Positions 1 to 10,450 of a DNA stretch of 64,000 nt are shown here, one piece after another. Source of the DNA: Rhyacophila brunnea (Eukaryota; Arthropoda; Insecta; Trichoptera; Rhyacophilidae); assembly GCA_022495005.1 (NCBI GenBank), contig JAGYXB010000665.1:124001-188000 (forward strand), given 5' to 3'. How positions within the stretch are numbered: position 1 is the stretch's first letter; every line of letters starts with the position of its first letter. Made by a program: the position numbers and the translations under genes. The notes beneath the pieces are model-generated. The model had not been told where the DNA came from, searched no databases, and saw only the letters and a list, made by a program, of their open reading frames with translations.

Positions 1-3000
1 TATCAATTTTATCGTGTTGATGTTCAATGAATCTTATGATTTACCTACAAATCCTTGACCTTTAATTTCGACAGAACTGTGACTAAATGGTATTATAGTC
101 ATAATGTAATCATGTTATGTTATAATCTATTAAGGCCTGGAAGTCTTCTCGACTTATTGAAAAGTTGCGAAATGAAACCACGAACCAATATTGGTCACGA
201 TAATACAAGAGATTATTAGGTTTAACCTGCAATACGTAGTTACTAAACTGGCTCTTTCCTGGTTTAGTGACTCATATTGTCGTGTCATGGCGTTTTGTTT
301 TGTGTCGCGATTCCGTGAATAAAGATTTCAAAACGTCTCGACTCACTCAAGTCAAAGTTTTTGTGCATTATTATTTTCTTGTTAAGATATCATTTTTGTA
401 GAAATCTTTCGCGTTGATTTCGTACGCATTATCTTTTATTAAGCGTTGTTTATCTTTCAATTGTGTGCTCTTTTAATAACAAAGACCGCTTTCTAGACTT
501 TTTTTAATTTTTCGTAGTTTCCTAATGGATTTTTTTTCATTATACAAACACCAATTGTGACGCTTGCTTTGCCATTTACCACGCCTGTTTTCGGCAACAA
601 TGAGTTTGATTTAATGCGGCGATACGTTTGTGATATTTTGCCAAAATGAAAAGGGTGTAAAATAGGAATGTCATGGTTTCAAAAGAAATAATTGGCTAAT
701 ATACATAAATTCAAACCATCGATTAATAGCGTAGGCACAGAACAGTTAATAAATTCTGTGTTCCCTGAGCGTAGGTCATTCGTATAAGCTTAGCTACCTA
801 CTATAGCATACCTATCAATCGATGTCTCATTATATTCATATCATTTTAATAGTATCTTACTGCAACAACAATTTATTTAATTTGGGTTTGCAATGGTAGT
901 ATACTTCTACTTTTTTTGATCCCAAAATTTCGCGATTTAAAATCCTTGATTACCGGAATTTCAAGGTTAGATTTTATATAATATTTGATTTTATAGAATA
1001 ACATACTTTTATCAACTAAAGCCTAATTTAAAGATGGCAGTTCGTTTATATTTCTGATAATTTTATTAAGATTAAATAATTATTAAAACCTGTTTGGAAA
1101 TTATTTAAGTAAGTACGTTATAAAGCTTAGCATAGCTTGAAATGATTACTAGAGTGAATAATAACGAAGATTTATCCTTCTGTAAGCAACATGAATGCTA
1201 TGTCAATTAATTATTACGAAAAACATTTACCTACATAACAAATTTAAACATATTTGATCCATTGAGTACCTACATACGTTGTTAACCATGCAGTAAATTT
1301 ATCAATGTCCCGGACCTCTAAAATATATATCCATATTTCTCTGTCATTGTTCGGAGACACAGATATAATAAAAACGATAATAATAAAGTCTATCTACTGA
1401 TAGGACTACTGGGCGACAGACAATTGGGTTCCGCACATAATTATGAATACAATGTGTGAAAAAAAACATGTACGTTATAATTTGATTATATTGTTATAAG
1501 TAGACACGCAAGGATTATGAAGTATCTACTTATAAAAGTGAGGTTTATGACTGTGTCAAAGAAGAATCATGTCGATGGTGTGCTTTCATATTCAAATATT
1601 ACTCTAAACCACAGATGTTAAGATTAAATGCTTAGATCGCTTAAAGGCCCTGGAATGCACAATCTAAGATTTCGATCCTAAGGATAAGTCGCCAAAAAAC
1701 ATGACTTAACTATAGACAATCCAGAGTATAGAGTTAAGGAATCCTTAACCATAGACTACTTTTGTTATGAACACGCCTCTTTCTGTATTACCATTTACCA
1801 CTGACAGCTGCTGTCAAAATAAATTCGCATGTCTATAAAACAGTCCATACACTCAAATTCATTTAACAATGTATCTCAATATGGATATTGATAATGTTAA
1901 TTCGTTTGGCATGTACTTGGAGAATATTATTTTACTTTTATACGCCAGCCCGCAGAAATACAATATGCCAGGTGAAAAATGACACTTGACGCTAGTGTTA
2001 CCATGTTAAAAAAATATCTTGCGGTGCCTGTGGAATCACGTATAATGACTTATAACGGAAACATAAGAGTATTATAATTAAATATTAATACGTATTTATA
2101 GTTATTACATTTATAAAATGCAGTTGTCATATTTTTGTCATCGTTTAACAATTATAAAATAATTTACCTAAACTATAGAAAAGGGAATTTTTAAATATGG
2201 TATTATTTTCAATAGAAATGATCTTAACTAACGATAATGTTTCTGCATAGTGTTTTCTGCTAAGGAAATTTTAGTTATGCCAAATGTTTCTGCATTCCGC
2301 TCTTAAAGTATAAGCTTCAAACGATATAACTAGGACATTTAACATGAATCACTATCCTCGACAATACGAGAAACGAATACGAAGAAAAAATATATCAAAT
2401 ATGAAAAAACTTAAGAACGAATTCTTGTTAAATGTCAATTAATCCTAAACTTAGGTGAGTCAACAATTTCACGACGAATCATTGAATTGTCATAATACGT
2501 AATGAAGTGTCGCTATCTGGACCGTTTCACATATTGAACCGGCACTCGATATTAGTAGTCAGTATGTTGGCTGTATATTAGTATCGGCTCCGGTGAATTA
2601 TCTTTGTGGTTGAGTAGATTAACCGGCTAATGCCCATAAATGTTCGCCAAACATCGAAATGCGATTTATCAACTACTGTGGCAATGCCCCGATCGTGCTC
2701 TATAGTTCTATGCATCACTAATAATACAAAAACTAGTCCGTGACGCACCGTCCATTAACTGGGCATAGGTACATAAACTTATAGATTTTTGGCCAATTCT
2801 TAGGCCCGCCAGACGATTATGGCATTTGTTACTATTTATTACCAACGTTTGAACACCTGCAATAAAAATATATTAAAATTATAAATAAAAATAGGCTGAC
2901 GAAAAAATATAATTATATAATATGGTCTCTGTCAAGTTATAAATTTATGAAAATGATCGTAGATCAATTTAAATTGTTGTTTTTAGTCACATTACATTGA

Positions 3001-3015
3001 TACGTGGCATGTGGC
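1..3015. other. AT-rich non-coding stretch, no gene seen
   Basis: I see no long open frame, RNA gene or repeat with definable ends. Part of it (about 2500-2830) is slightly GC-richer but has no coding character. Near 1801-1820 there is a CAGCTG-centred near-palindrome (TGACAGCTGCTGTCA), a string common in insect repeats, without further structure that I can define. Confidence 0.6.
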
Positions 3016-3017
3016 AT

Positions 3018-3315
3018 AATGCGAGAAGACCACAAAATAAGCCAATGGATGAGGAGGCAAACAACAGTACCTCTGCGATGTGATAGAGGTCTCCAAGCAG
3101 ATGAAATGGCAATAGGTTGGCGAGTCACTCGGCGAGTGGACAACCGCTGGACAACTGTAGTACCCGAGGGGCACTAAAAGATCACAGGGACGCTCTAAAA
3201 CTGGATAAACGAATTCATATAACTTGATGGATGTACGTGGCAGCGAATACATAGGGACCTAGAAGAGTGGATGGAGCTACAAGAGTGGATCGACGCCATC
3301 TGATGATGATGATGC
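3018..3315 (+). mobile_element. Decayed 3' end of a non-LTR retrotransposon (same family as 20790-21207)
   Basis: The + strand reads through remnants of the C-terminal tail of a LINE reverse-transcriptase polyprotein. A stretch resembling REDHKISQWMRRQT aligns with RKDRKRNEWVRKQT in the better-preserved copy at 20.8-21.2 kb. It is followed, after frame changes, by DVIEVSKQMKW and YPRGTKRSQGR-like pieces. The element ends in (GATGAT)n at about 3300-3312, the expected 3' end for this family. Several stops and frameshifts make it non-functional. Only the last few hundred bases are present, so it is 5'-truncated. What I see is the shared protein tail and the ATG-repeat terminus; assignment to an RTE-like clade is from general family knowledge and tentative. 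Confidence 0.65.
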
Positions 3316-3549
3316 ATTGATTAAATAATACGCTTTTGTTTTCAATGAACAAACTGTTTTCGATGTCATAAATAAATTACAAAAAAATGTTTTTAATTAA
3401 TGGGTACCTATTTCGGTTATAACAACATTATTAAACTAAGATAACAGACGATTTCTTCTTGCGTATAAATTTGACCCACAGAACTCAGACAAGGTCATCT
3501 TCTGGTATTTTGGAAACCTTTAAATACTCGCCCGGCAAGTAATTTGAAA

Positions 3550-3622
3550 TGCAGTCATTGTGGTACTTGAGCAGCACTAAACGATCACAGACCACTCTAA
3601 AATCCGCTAAATCAGTGGAAGG
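3550..3622 (+). mobile_element. Short LINE scrap, same family and orientation
   Basis: This roughly 70-base stretch matches the segment encoding YPRGTKRSQGRSK-like residues in the 3.0-3.3 kb copy: both contain a GGCACTAAA/AGCACTAAA step followed by GATCACAG and CTCTAAA. It lies about 240 bases after the larger fragment in the same orientation. It could be a local duplication of that fragment or an independent scrap. Confidence 0.45.
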
Positions 3623-6265
3623 AACTTACTAAGAAGATACTTTGAATAACATAATATTATTAATGCTTTCATAAACTGATTAAACCTAACAAATCGCCTG
3701 ATGCTGGAAATAAAATCTTCAAATGTATGCATGCGTGCGTATCGAATAACTTCCTACCACAACAATATCAACAAAACGCAAAATTCCGTGAAGTATTCAA
3801 TTAATATTGAAAATGTCAAACGGCAAGTTTCTTAATCCATTTTTAATGTCTACTTTCCAGGTAGCATTTAAAACTGTGATATATTTACGTAACACTTCTA
3901 TAAAATCACTGAATCTTCGCTATAATGATCTTGAGTAACCAAAATGTCTTTCGCTATCGTCATATTATGCGATACGGTTACTCATTCTGGTCTAATGACA
4001 TTCTGATCATCTCAGATTGTGAGTGAGAATACCTGACTTTATATCATATTGCATTCCATTGCCATAAAAATGTCATCATGATACAACCTGTATGCTGTAT
4101 GTAATGTACGTTCTATTACTATTTGACATTGAATTCTGTTGACGTTTTAAAAGATTTAATTATCGATCATTTGATGGGTAGATAATCTAGTTATTTTATG
4201 GAGACATCTAATCTTACAAATATAATGTCTTTTACATTTCATCTGGAACCGTTATCCTCATTTCTGATGGTTATGATCCCCCTTGACATCCACCAAACTG
4301 GTGAAACCGCACTGACACGGATCGATTCTGTACAGTGTACAGTATCTCTTTAGTAAGAACTCTTACTGACAATGTTCTTTTATGTTGATAGAATTCAATT
4401 ATAACAATCCTATTTTGGAATAATTGTGCTTTTTCGAGTTTGGTTTGCTGAACAATGTATTTTTAATAAATTCATCTTATCGGTTAATCATTAAAGTAGC
4501 CTCTTTGGGACCATGGCTCGGTTAATGGGTTCATATGCCGAAATAACTGTCAAGTTGAATCTGTTGACTCAACAACAAATACATTTGTTTCTCATCATTA
4601 CGGACTTCTTTAAGTACTTAACCTTCAACCATTTTATATAAACTGACACTACCTATACGATTACCAAAGTTCAGATTGACATAACACAAGTTCTTACTTA
4701 ATTATGATTGTACTTATTGTTGATTATGTCAGCAATGTAGCTTTTATGAACACAAGTAAATGAACACGTATGTACTCAAATGCGACAGAAACAGGAAACA
4801 TCTAACGGGCTTTTGCAGGTTTGTTAGTATGTAACTGTGCTTTAATTCCTATCAATTTGTAGTATGTTTTATAAAGCGATTCCTGGTATTCTGTGAAACA
4901 TCTCTTACCAAATTGCTTGATTAAATTTAATGATACCACAAGATTAGATACGGTGCAATTATTCGCTTATATGTATACATTTTTATCCGCGTTGCTATAC
5001 TCATAATTGGATGAAAATATTATGGAGTAATAATAATGACACTTGTACTGAGAAACGCACTACCTAAATTTTCGCATACTTCCCCAGAGACTTAAAATTC
5101 GTTACAAATGTGCTATTTGGAAGAAAACATATTCTATTCAATTTTGGTAACGTTCGTGTATTTACTTACTCCAAATATAGTGACATACACAATATTCTTT
5201 AAAAAAAAAAAACAAATTTTTAATGACACTATCGATCTGAAACCTACAGTAATAAATTCATCGTACACGAATTAATGTAAAATACACGAGTGTTATCTAT
5301 ATACTTTTCGAAGTAATGGCACTTAATTATTTCAATAGGTATATCTACCTTAAAAAATTCTCATTCCACCTACTTATAGATTATAATAAAGTGTATGTAA
5401 ATATATAATATATTATTATATATTGTTGTTACATTATCTTTCAATGGTGGGTTTCTTATAATGGTCTCATTTTTTTGGTAGCCTGTATGTAGTGTAAAAC
5501 TATTTTACTCTTTTTGGGATACAATACAACCTAGTTATTACTACGAAATAGCATAAAAGAAACTTTCTTATTTAAATTGAGTTCACTTCATATTTCAAAA
5601 TGATGCCTATTTACATCACGTTCAAATGTGGGTTTTATATGATGAATGATAATGCAGTTGAACGCTTAAGAATCCGGCATAAAGGGAGACCTTTTTACCA
5701 CAGACCTCTATAAAAACCACGCATCAAATAATATAAGAATGATACATTTTTGTATTTTCTAATAATACTATCTATGCTTTATAACCTGTTTTCGTTCTGA
5801 TAGGTGTGGGGTAATTTCAAGGTATTTATGACATGTGGTAGATAGATCGCGCAGTAAATTACCTACTTATTTTATTACAATATGTTCACCTTGGCCTAAT
5901 CAATAGTATATTTTAAGTATGGTCAAAAATTTTGTTTCCTAGTATTGATATATTGTTTCTTTAGAAATATAATAATATGCATCATATGAAATAATTTATT
6001 AGGTGTCCATAAACATGTGATGCAAGCGGTTTTTAATGAACATGTATGTAAAATATTTTTCATATTTAAAAATTATATTAATCAAAAAATAAAACATGTA
6101 AATAATATGTAGGTACCCCAACATACTTCAACTTATGAAATATTTATGACTTGATAATAAATTGATTCATCTCAGCATGTATTCATATTAACGTGTGTTG
6201 CAATAATCATGAGAGAAATTTGCGCGTTCGAAAACATTCATTTCAAGACGTAAGCGTACTACGTA
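3623..6265. other. AT-rich non-coding stretch, no gene seen
   Basis: No gene, RNA or bounded repeat seen. It includes low-complexity A-runs (about 5200-5212) and alternating ATATTATTAT tracts (about 5400-5425). Confidence 0.6.
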
Positions 6266-6273
6266 ATATAATA

Positions 6274-6619
6274 TAGAGGTTGTAATCGAAAAATCTCGTC
6301 TCGAAAAATTCATTTTCAGAAATTTTGAGAATTTTAATTTCTCGAGATATCATCGATGAGATTCGAGAAATTGTCACTACCGTAGGCTGTCGACCGCAAC
6401 CGTGCTTTAAAAAACCAGAATGAATTTTTTTCAAGATTAGATAGAAATTAGATTTTTCGATAAAAAGGCTTCGAATTTATCTAATTTGAAAAATCGGCAA
6501 GACGGGGTAATTTCATTATATTGTCAATTTATCGAGAATTCTCGAGAAATCAAATATTCTTGATTTCAAGAAATCTCGAATCTAGAAACACGAAAAACGT
6601 CGAGAAATCACAAGCTGTA
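6274..6619. mobile_element. Candidate hAT-like MITE rich in TCTCGA motifs
   Basis: The ends read TAGAGGTTGTAATC on the left and, as reverse complement, TACAGCTTGTGATT on the right. They differ at three of fourteen positions. The interior is crowded with TCTCGA/CGAGAAAT words in both orientations, giving strong self-complementarity. The flanking octamers ATATAATA and ATAATATA match at six of eight positions, but both are AT-only, so this is weak support for a target duplication. At 346 bp with no coding frame it would be non-autonomous. Confidence 0.35.
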
Positions 6620-6848
6620 ATAATATATTTAATATCCTTCCAGAGAGTAGATAATAGGTACTACCGTGAATTGCCTTAATTCAGACTTCAGTCAAAATGT
6701 AATTAAGATTGGGAAGTTGTTTGTATTCAATAGTTTTTCAATATCGTTTACCGAAAATATTTATAGAAGGAACGGTTTCACAATTTTTTAAAGCCCTATT
6801 ATACAAATAACTGTAGATAATCTCATTTTACGAAAATGATCAATTTAA

Positions 6849-7192
6849 GGCTATATTCAGCTGAGGCATGGTCTAAAAAGATCGTGACTACGCGACGCGC
6901 AGATTGTGCAAACGACGCGTGCCGAACAAAACATAATTTGTCATAAAAATTCAACATGCGTCCGTTTAATGTTATGTTTATTGTTATATTATTAATACTA
7001 ATAATATATTCATTGATATGTTTTCTTTGTCGATTAGTTTAGTTACACGATTTAATAATATATTCCTCCGACGCCATCACAAAACAAATTGACGTGTTCA
7101 CAGCTCCACTACCTCTCTCCGATTGGCAACGACTGCAAAATTTCGTTCCACCTATTGTTGAAAATTATTTGCCGTTTCACTGATGTATGCTC
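6849..7192 (+). mobile_element. TTAA-flanked MITE, copy 1 (piggyBac-like target)
   Basis: This 344-bp element is flanked on both sides by TTAA (6845-6848 and 7193-7196). It shares most of its length, in the same orientation, with the element at 40418-40791. Shared blocks include GTCTAAAAAGATCGT near the left, the central AATAATATATTCATT and CGCCATCAC, and AATTATTTGCCGTTTCACTG near the right. Similarity stops at the TTAA on both sides in both copies. The ends form a weak terminal inverted repeat (left GGCTATATTCAGCTGAGGCA; right reversed GAGCATACATCAGTGAAACG). There is no coding frame. TTAA targeting is typical of piggyBac elements; the family assignment is inferred from that and the short terminal repeat only. 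Confidence 0.65.
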
Positions 7193-7196
7193 TTAA

Positions 7197-8405
7197 GTGT
7201 AACAACTACATAATGTGTTTTATATATCTAATTCTTATGTCCATGAATTTTCAGAAAACACTTTATGTCTAAAAACGATGAGCCATTTATTTCCTATTCA
7301 CCTAATATGGCGTTAACGTTATTTATTTTAAGAGAGCAGAATATCGTGTTAATTAATTATCCATGACAGACTATGGAGACTAATAATATACGCCGCTGAT
7401 GATCTTAAGTTGTCTAGATATATCGTCGTGAAAAAATGGATTAAAAAATCAAAACCAATTAAATAAACATAGCTATATATGTCGGCATCATGTAAAGAGA
7501 CATTGCCGCTTCTTAAAAAGGCCTTTGAAACATCTACGTCAATTAACGTGATTCAATCTACAGTATTTTTTTCTATTGATTGATCGATCGACTCCAGCCA
7601 GTTAGTAGACTCCCGTCAAGATACTGCCGTATATCATCGTTTATCATCAAATCATCATTACATATCAAACAATGTAGTATTATTATCTGATAGTCACTTT
7701 ATTAAATTTGAGAAATGTCAAACCGTCAGGACATGGGACTATTTCAATGCTTTAACAAGCAGTTAAGCACTCCTCGACGAAGGAGATTCTATCGATTTTA
7801 TCTCGAATCGCACATCACTTTATTCGGATGACAGATCAAATCCTTCACAAATCTTGTTACATCCCTTAATAAAAACGCACTGACGGAACAATTTCACTCA
7901 TGCAACAATCTATCAATATATTCATTATTATTTAATTTTAATAAAAACAATATTTTTTTTAATTTTTACGCTTTGTTACACAATGAACAGCCTATGTCAG
8001 TCAGTTTTAGGTGATTGATTGATTACCTGTCTAATTTTCCGCCACTCCTATCAAAGCAATAAATAATTTACATTCGTGTGAAAATTAGAGCTAATCTGAC
8101 TATTCATACGATATGTTCATGGTATACATAACTATAAATATATACTTTGCATTAGAATTAGTGATAGGTGTACCTTCCTATGTGAATGGTACATAATACA
8201 AATTGTCTTGCAAAAAAACTTACCGATCATATCGATCTAAAACATAATATTATGAGGTTTTGAAAAAAAAAATTGTTACCGTACCTATATTATGTTAAAT
8301 CGACACAACTCGTAAGTGTCAATGACGATTAAAGATTTAATATGAATTATTAACACACCACATTATGAGAGTACAAAAATACAGCATTTCCCAATTTGTC
8401 ATTCA
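7197..8405. other. AT-rich non-coding stretch, no gene seen
   Basis: I see no open frame, RNA gene or bounded repeat. Confidence 0.55.
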
Positions 8406-8407
8406 AG

Positions 8408-8580
8408 GAAAGATCAGTGGTAATCGTAGCAGAGGCCTACGCCGAATTTCGTGACTTACGATTCTCTTTAATCGGTACGAGTGCAGCTTCACCGAACTAC
8501 TTCGGGTAGCAGATGATAAACTGAAGATCGCTCTGATGGTGGCCAACGTCCGTTAGGGGATGGCGCGCTAAGAAGAAGAT
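8408..8580 (+). mobile_element. C-terminal remnant of a second non-LTR retrotransposon family
   Basis: One + strand frame reads KISGNRSRGLRRIS, a stop, then LTILFNRYECSFTELLRVAD and DKLKIALMVANVR followed by TAG. This layout (basic RS/RR segment, then FTELLRVA, then a short IALMVANVR end) is the familiar C-terminal tail of an insect LINE open reading frame. It differs from the tail of the 20.8 kb family. One in-frame stop is present and everything upstream is missing, so it is a dead 5'-truncated copy. The clade is not determined. Confidence 0.55.
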
Positions 8581-10060
8581 TCTTAATTGCATTGCATTTC
8601 AATGTTGTCTTAATCCTGATTTTATAAGATTGTAATTGATTATCGATTCAATTAGCTTAGAAAAAAATTTATCAAGTGTTTGTCTTCATACTGTGGCGAT
8701 TATTTTTGAAGTTATACTTCTTTAGGTGCTTTTGGGAAAACAGATCAGAGTGTATTTTTGACGTGGGACGAATGCGCGCGCAAGTGTAACGCATTAATTT
8801 GGCGTGGGACGGAAGTTTTGCCCGCCGATGCAACATAATTTATTTTGGGCGGCGACATTTGGGTGTTCTAAATGCTGGAGGTTTGTAATTTTCAACTGTG
8901 ATATTGAGGGCTGTGGCTTGGGCCGGTTGGGTAAATACTGAATGTTGCAACTTTTATTTATGAGTAAAATTACTTATATATCAATAAATTAATAAATTTT
9001 GTGCACGTTCAGTTGGTAAATAATTCAAACAATGGTATGTTGTAAATTTACAACATTTAGACACTTCATACACAAAAATACATATTTTTACAGTTTAGGA
9101 TAATATTTGTACAATTTACTTAATTTATTAGCGGTTTATAATAATTGAAGACAATAATAATTATTATGTTTCATCACAAAAGCCAATATTCAGTTAAACC
9201 ATTAAATAGGGCATAGGCTATGTTTTACTTTTGATTTGTAATAAATTATTATTGTTAACGAAAATAGTTGTACAGTCATCTGTTTATGCAAAGCTGGTCA
9301 AAATAGCTGTTTGCTAAATTTTTCAAACACAGGTTTTGAGATTTTTTGTTTTGTTACGCCAAAGAAGTATAACTTCTAACGCGCGTACATAAGTACACAC
9401 ACCGATTTTTTTTTAACTTGTGTCCTTTTTTAACGTAGTTTACTATGTATTATTTATTTCCCGAGTTTATAGTTTGGTGGGTCTTGCAGATCTAACCACT
9501 CGCTGCCTCTCCCACTAATGAGTATAACCTGACGCCTGCCGACCTAATTTGCACTCAAAACGAGTGTCAAATAGTCGGTCTAATTGTATTGATTTTGCCA
9601 TCGTGGCCCATTACCATTTACGCACTAATATATCCCATTTCGAAAAGAGGGTAAATGTTTACTGGCCGATTTTGTCGACCTGCGTTTACACATTATTTGC
9701 ATTGCGAAGTACTTCCAACCAGTTTTGAGTAGGCTGTGAATACGTAATATGTATTTTAATGATATTTTTTTTTATATTTGAGCCCCATGCGCCTGGAAAG
9801 AACACATGTTGTTTATTCAATGTGTTCGATCCAGCGAAAGGACCAAAAGGTAAGTTTATCTTGGGACGTTAACTGAATAATTGAACGGTGCTTCTCAATT
9901 TTTACGTCACATTATACGCTCTAAACTAAATTACGTGGAGGATTTGCAAGTGGTTGAAGAAAGGAATATGTATGTTTAACTCATAGCAACGACACGATGG
10001 ATTGGGCGAGTAGCTAAAAACCATTCCCCGTATACTAAAAAATTAAACACAATATCTAGT
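8581..10060. other. Non-coding stretch containing a widely spaced inverted word
   Basis: No gene seen. GAAGTTATACTTCTTT at 8708-8723 recurs as its reverse complement at 9362-9377; the word is itself nearly palindromic. GCGTGGGACG-like words occur twice near 8760-8815. This could be a decayed DNA transposon of about 700 bp, but I cannot define its ends. Confidence 0.3.
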
Positions 10061-10160
10061 GCTCATTCCACGTAGCTTAATAGTAATAAATATTATTAAA
10101 AAATGTGATTATAATCGGGACCGGTTTCGTCCCTTTCAATGGGACATTGTCAACTGATAC
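10061..10160 (-). repeat. Hammerhead-ribozyme-like repeat end, copy A
   Basis: On the - strand the segment reads TTGACAA, then a hairpin TGTCCC-attgaaa-GGGAC, then GAAACCGGTCCC. The order (CUGANGA-like box, stem II, GAAA box) is that of a hammerhead ribozyme core, but the first box departs from consensus at two positions, so self-cleavage is doubtful. Related segments lie at 39644-39715 and 45686-45747, and all three have an ATTCCA word on the distal side. Such motifs are known at the ends of Penelope-like elements and some SINE-like retroelements; the link here is inference. Confidence 0.4.
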
Positions 10161-10217
10161 AAAATATACAATAGTATAACTATTTATACTAACAAATTCT
10201 CAAAAATAATTATTGAA

Positions 10218-10450
10218 GATAGTATCATCATCATCAGCTGGGGTCGACCCGATCCGCTGCTGAATGAAGGCCTCCTAGCTCCCTCTACTCTCGAACTTAT
10301 GAGTTCGTCTATCCAACGAGTGTTAATGCATTCTTGTGATCGTCTGGTGCCCAGCAGTAACTACTGGACACAACTGTTGTCTACTCGCCGAGCGACATGA
10401 CCAGCTCGTTTCCATTTCATCTGCTTAGCGACCTATATCACATCGCATAC
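10218..10450 (-). mobile_element. Decayed LINE 3' end, same family as 20790-21207
   Basis: The + strand begins ATCATCATCATCAGCTGGGG and continues with GCTGCTGAATGAAGGCCTCC. This mirrors the CATCATCATCAGCCGGGG and CTGCTGGATGAAGGCCTCC start of the 20.8 kb copy, so the element runs on the - strand with its 3' (ATG)n end at the left. It is heavily mutated after the first 60 bases. Only scattered words such as CATTTCATCTGCTTAGCGAC (compare TTTCAGCTGTTTGGCAACG) still match. It is non-functional. Confidence 0.6.

Noticed and set aside
9841..9862. AAAAG|GTAAGT as another recursive splice site
   Set aside because: The donor half is good but there is no pyrimidine tract before it and AAAG is a poor acceptor.
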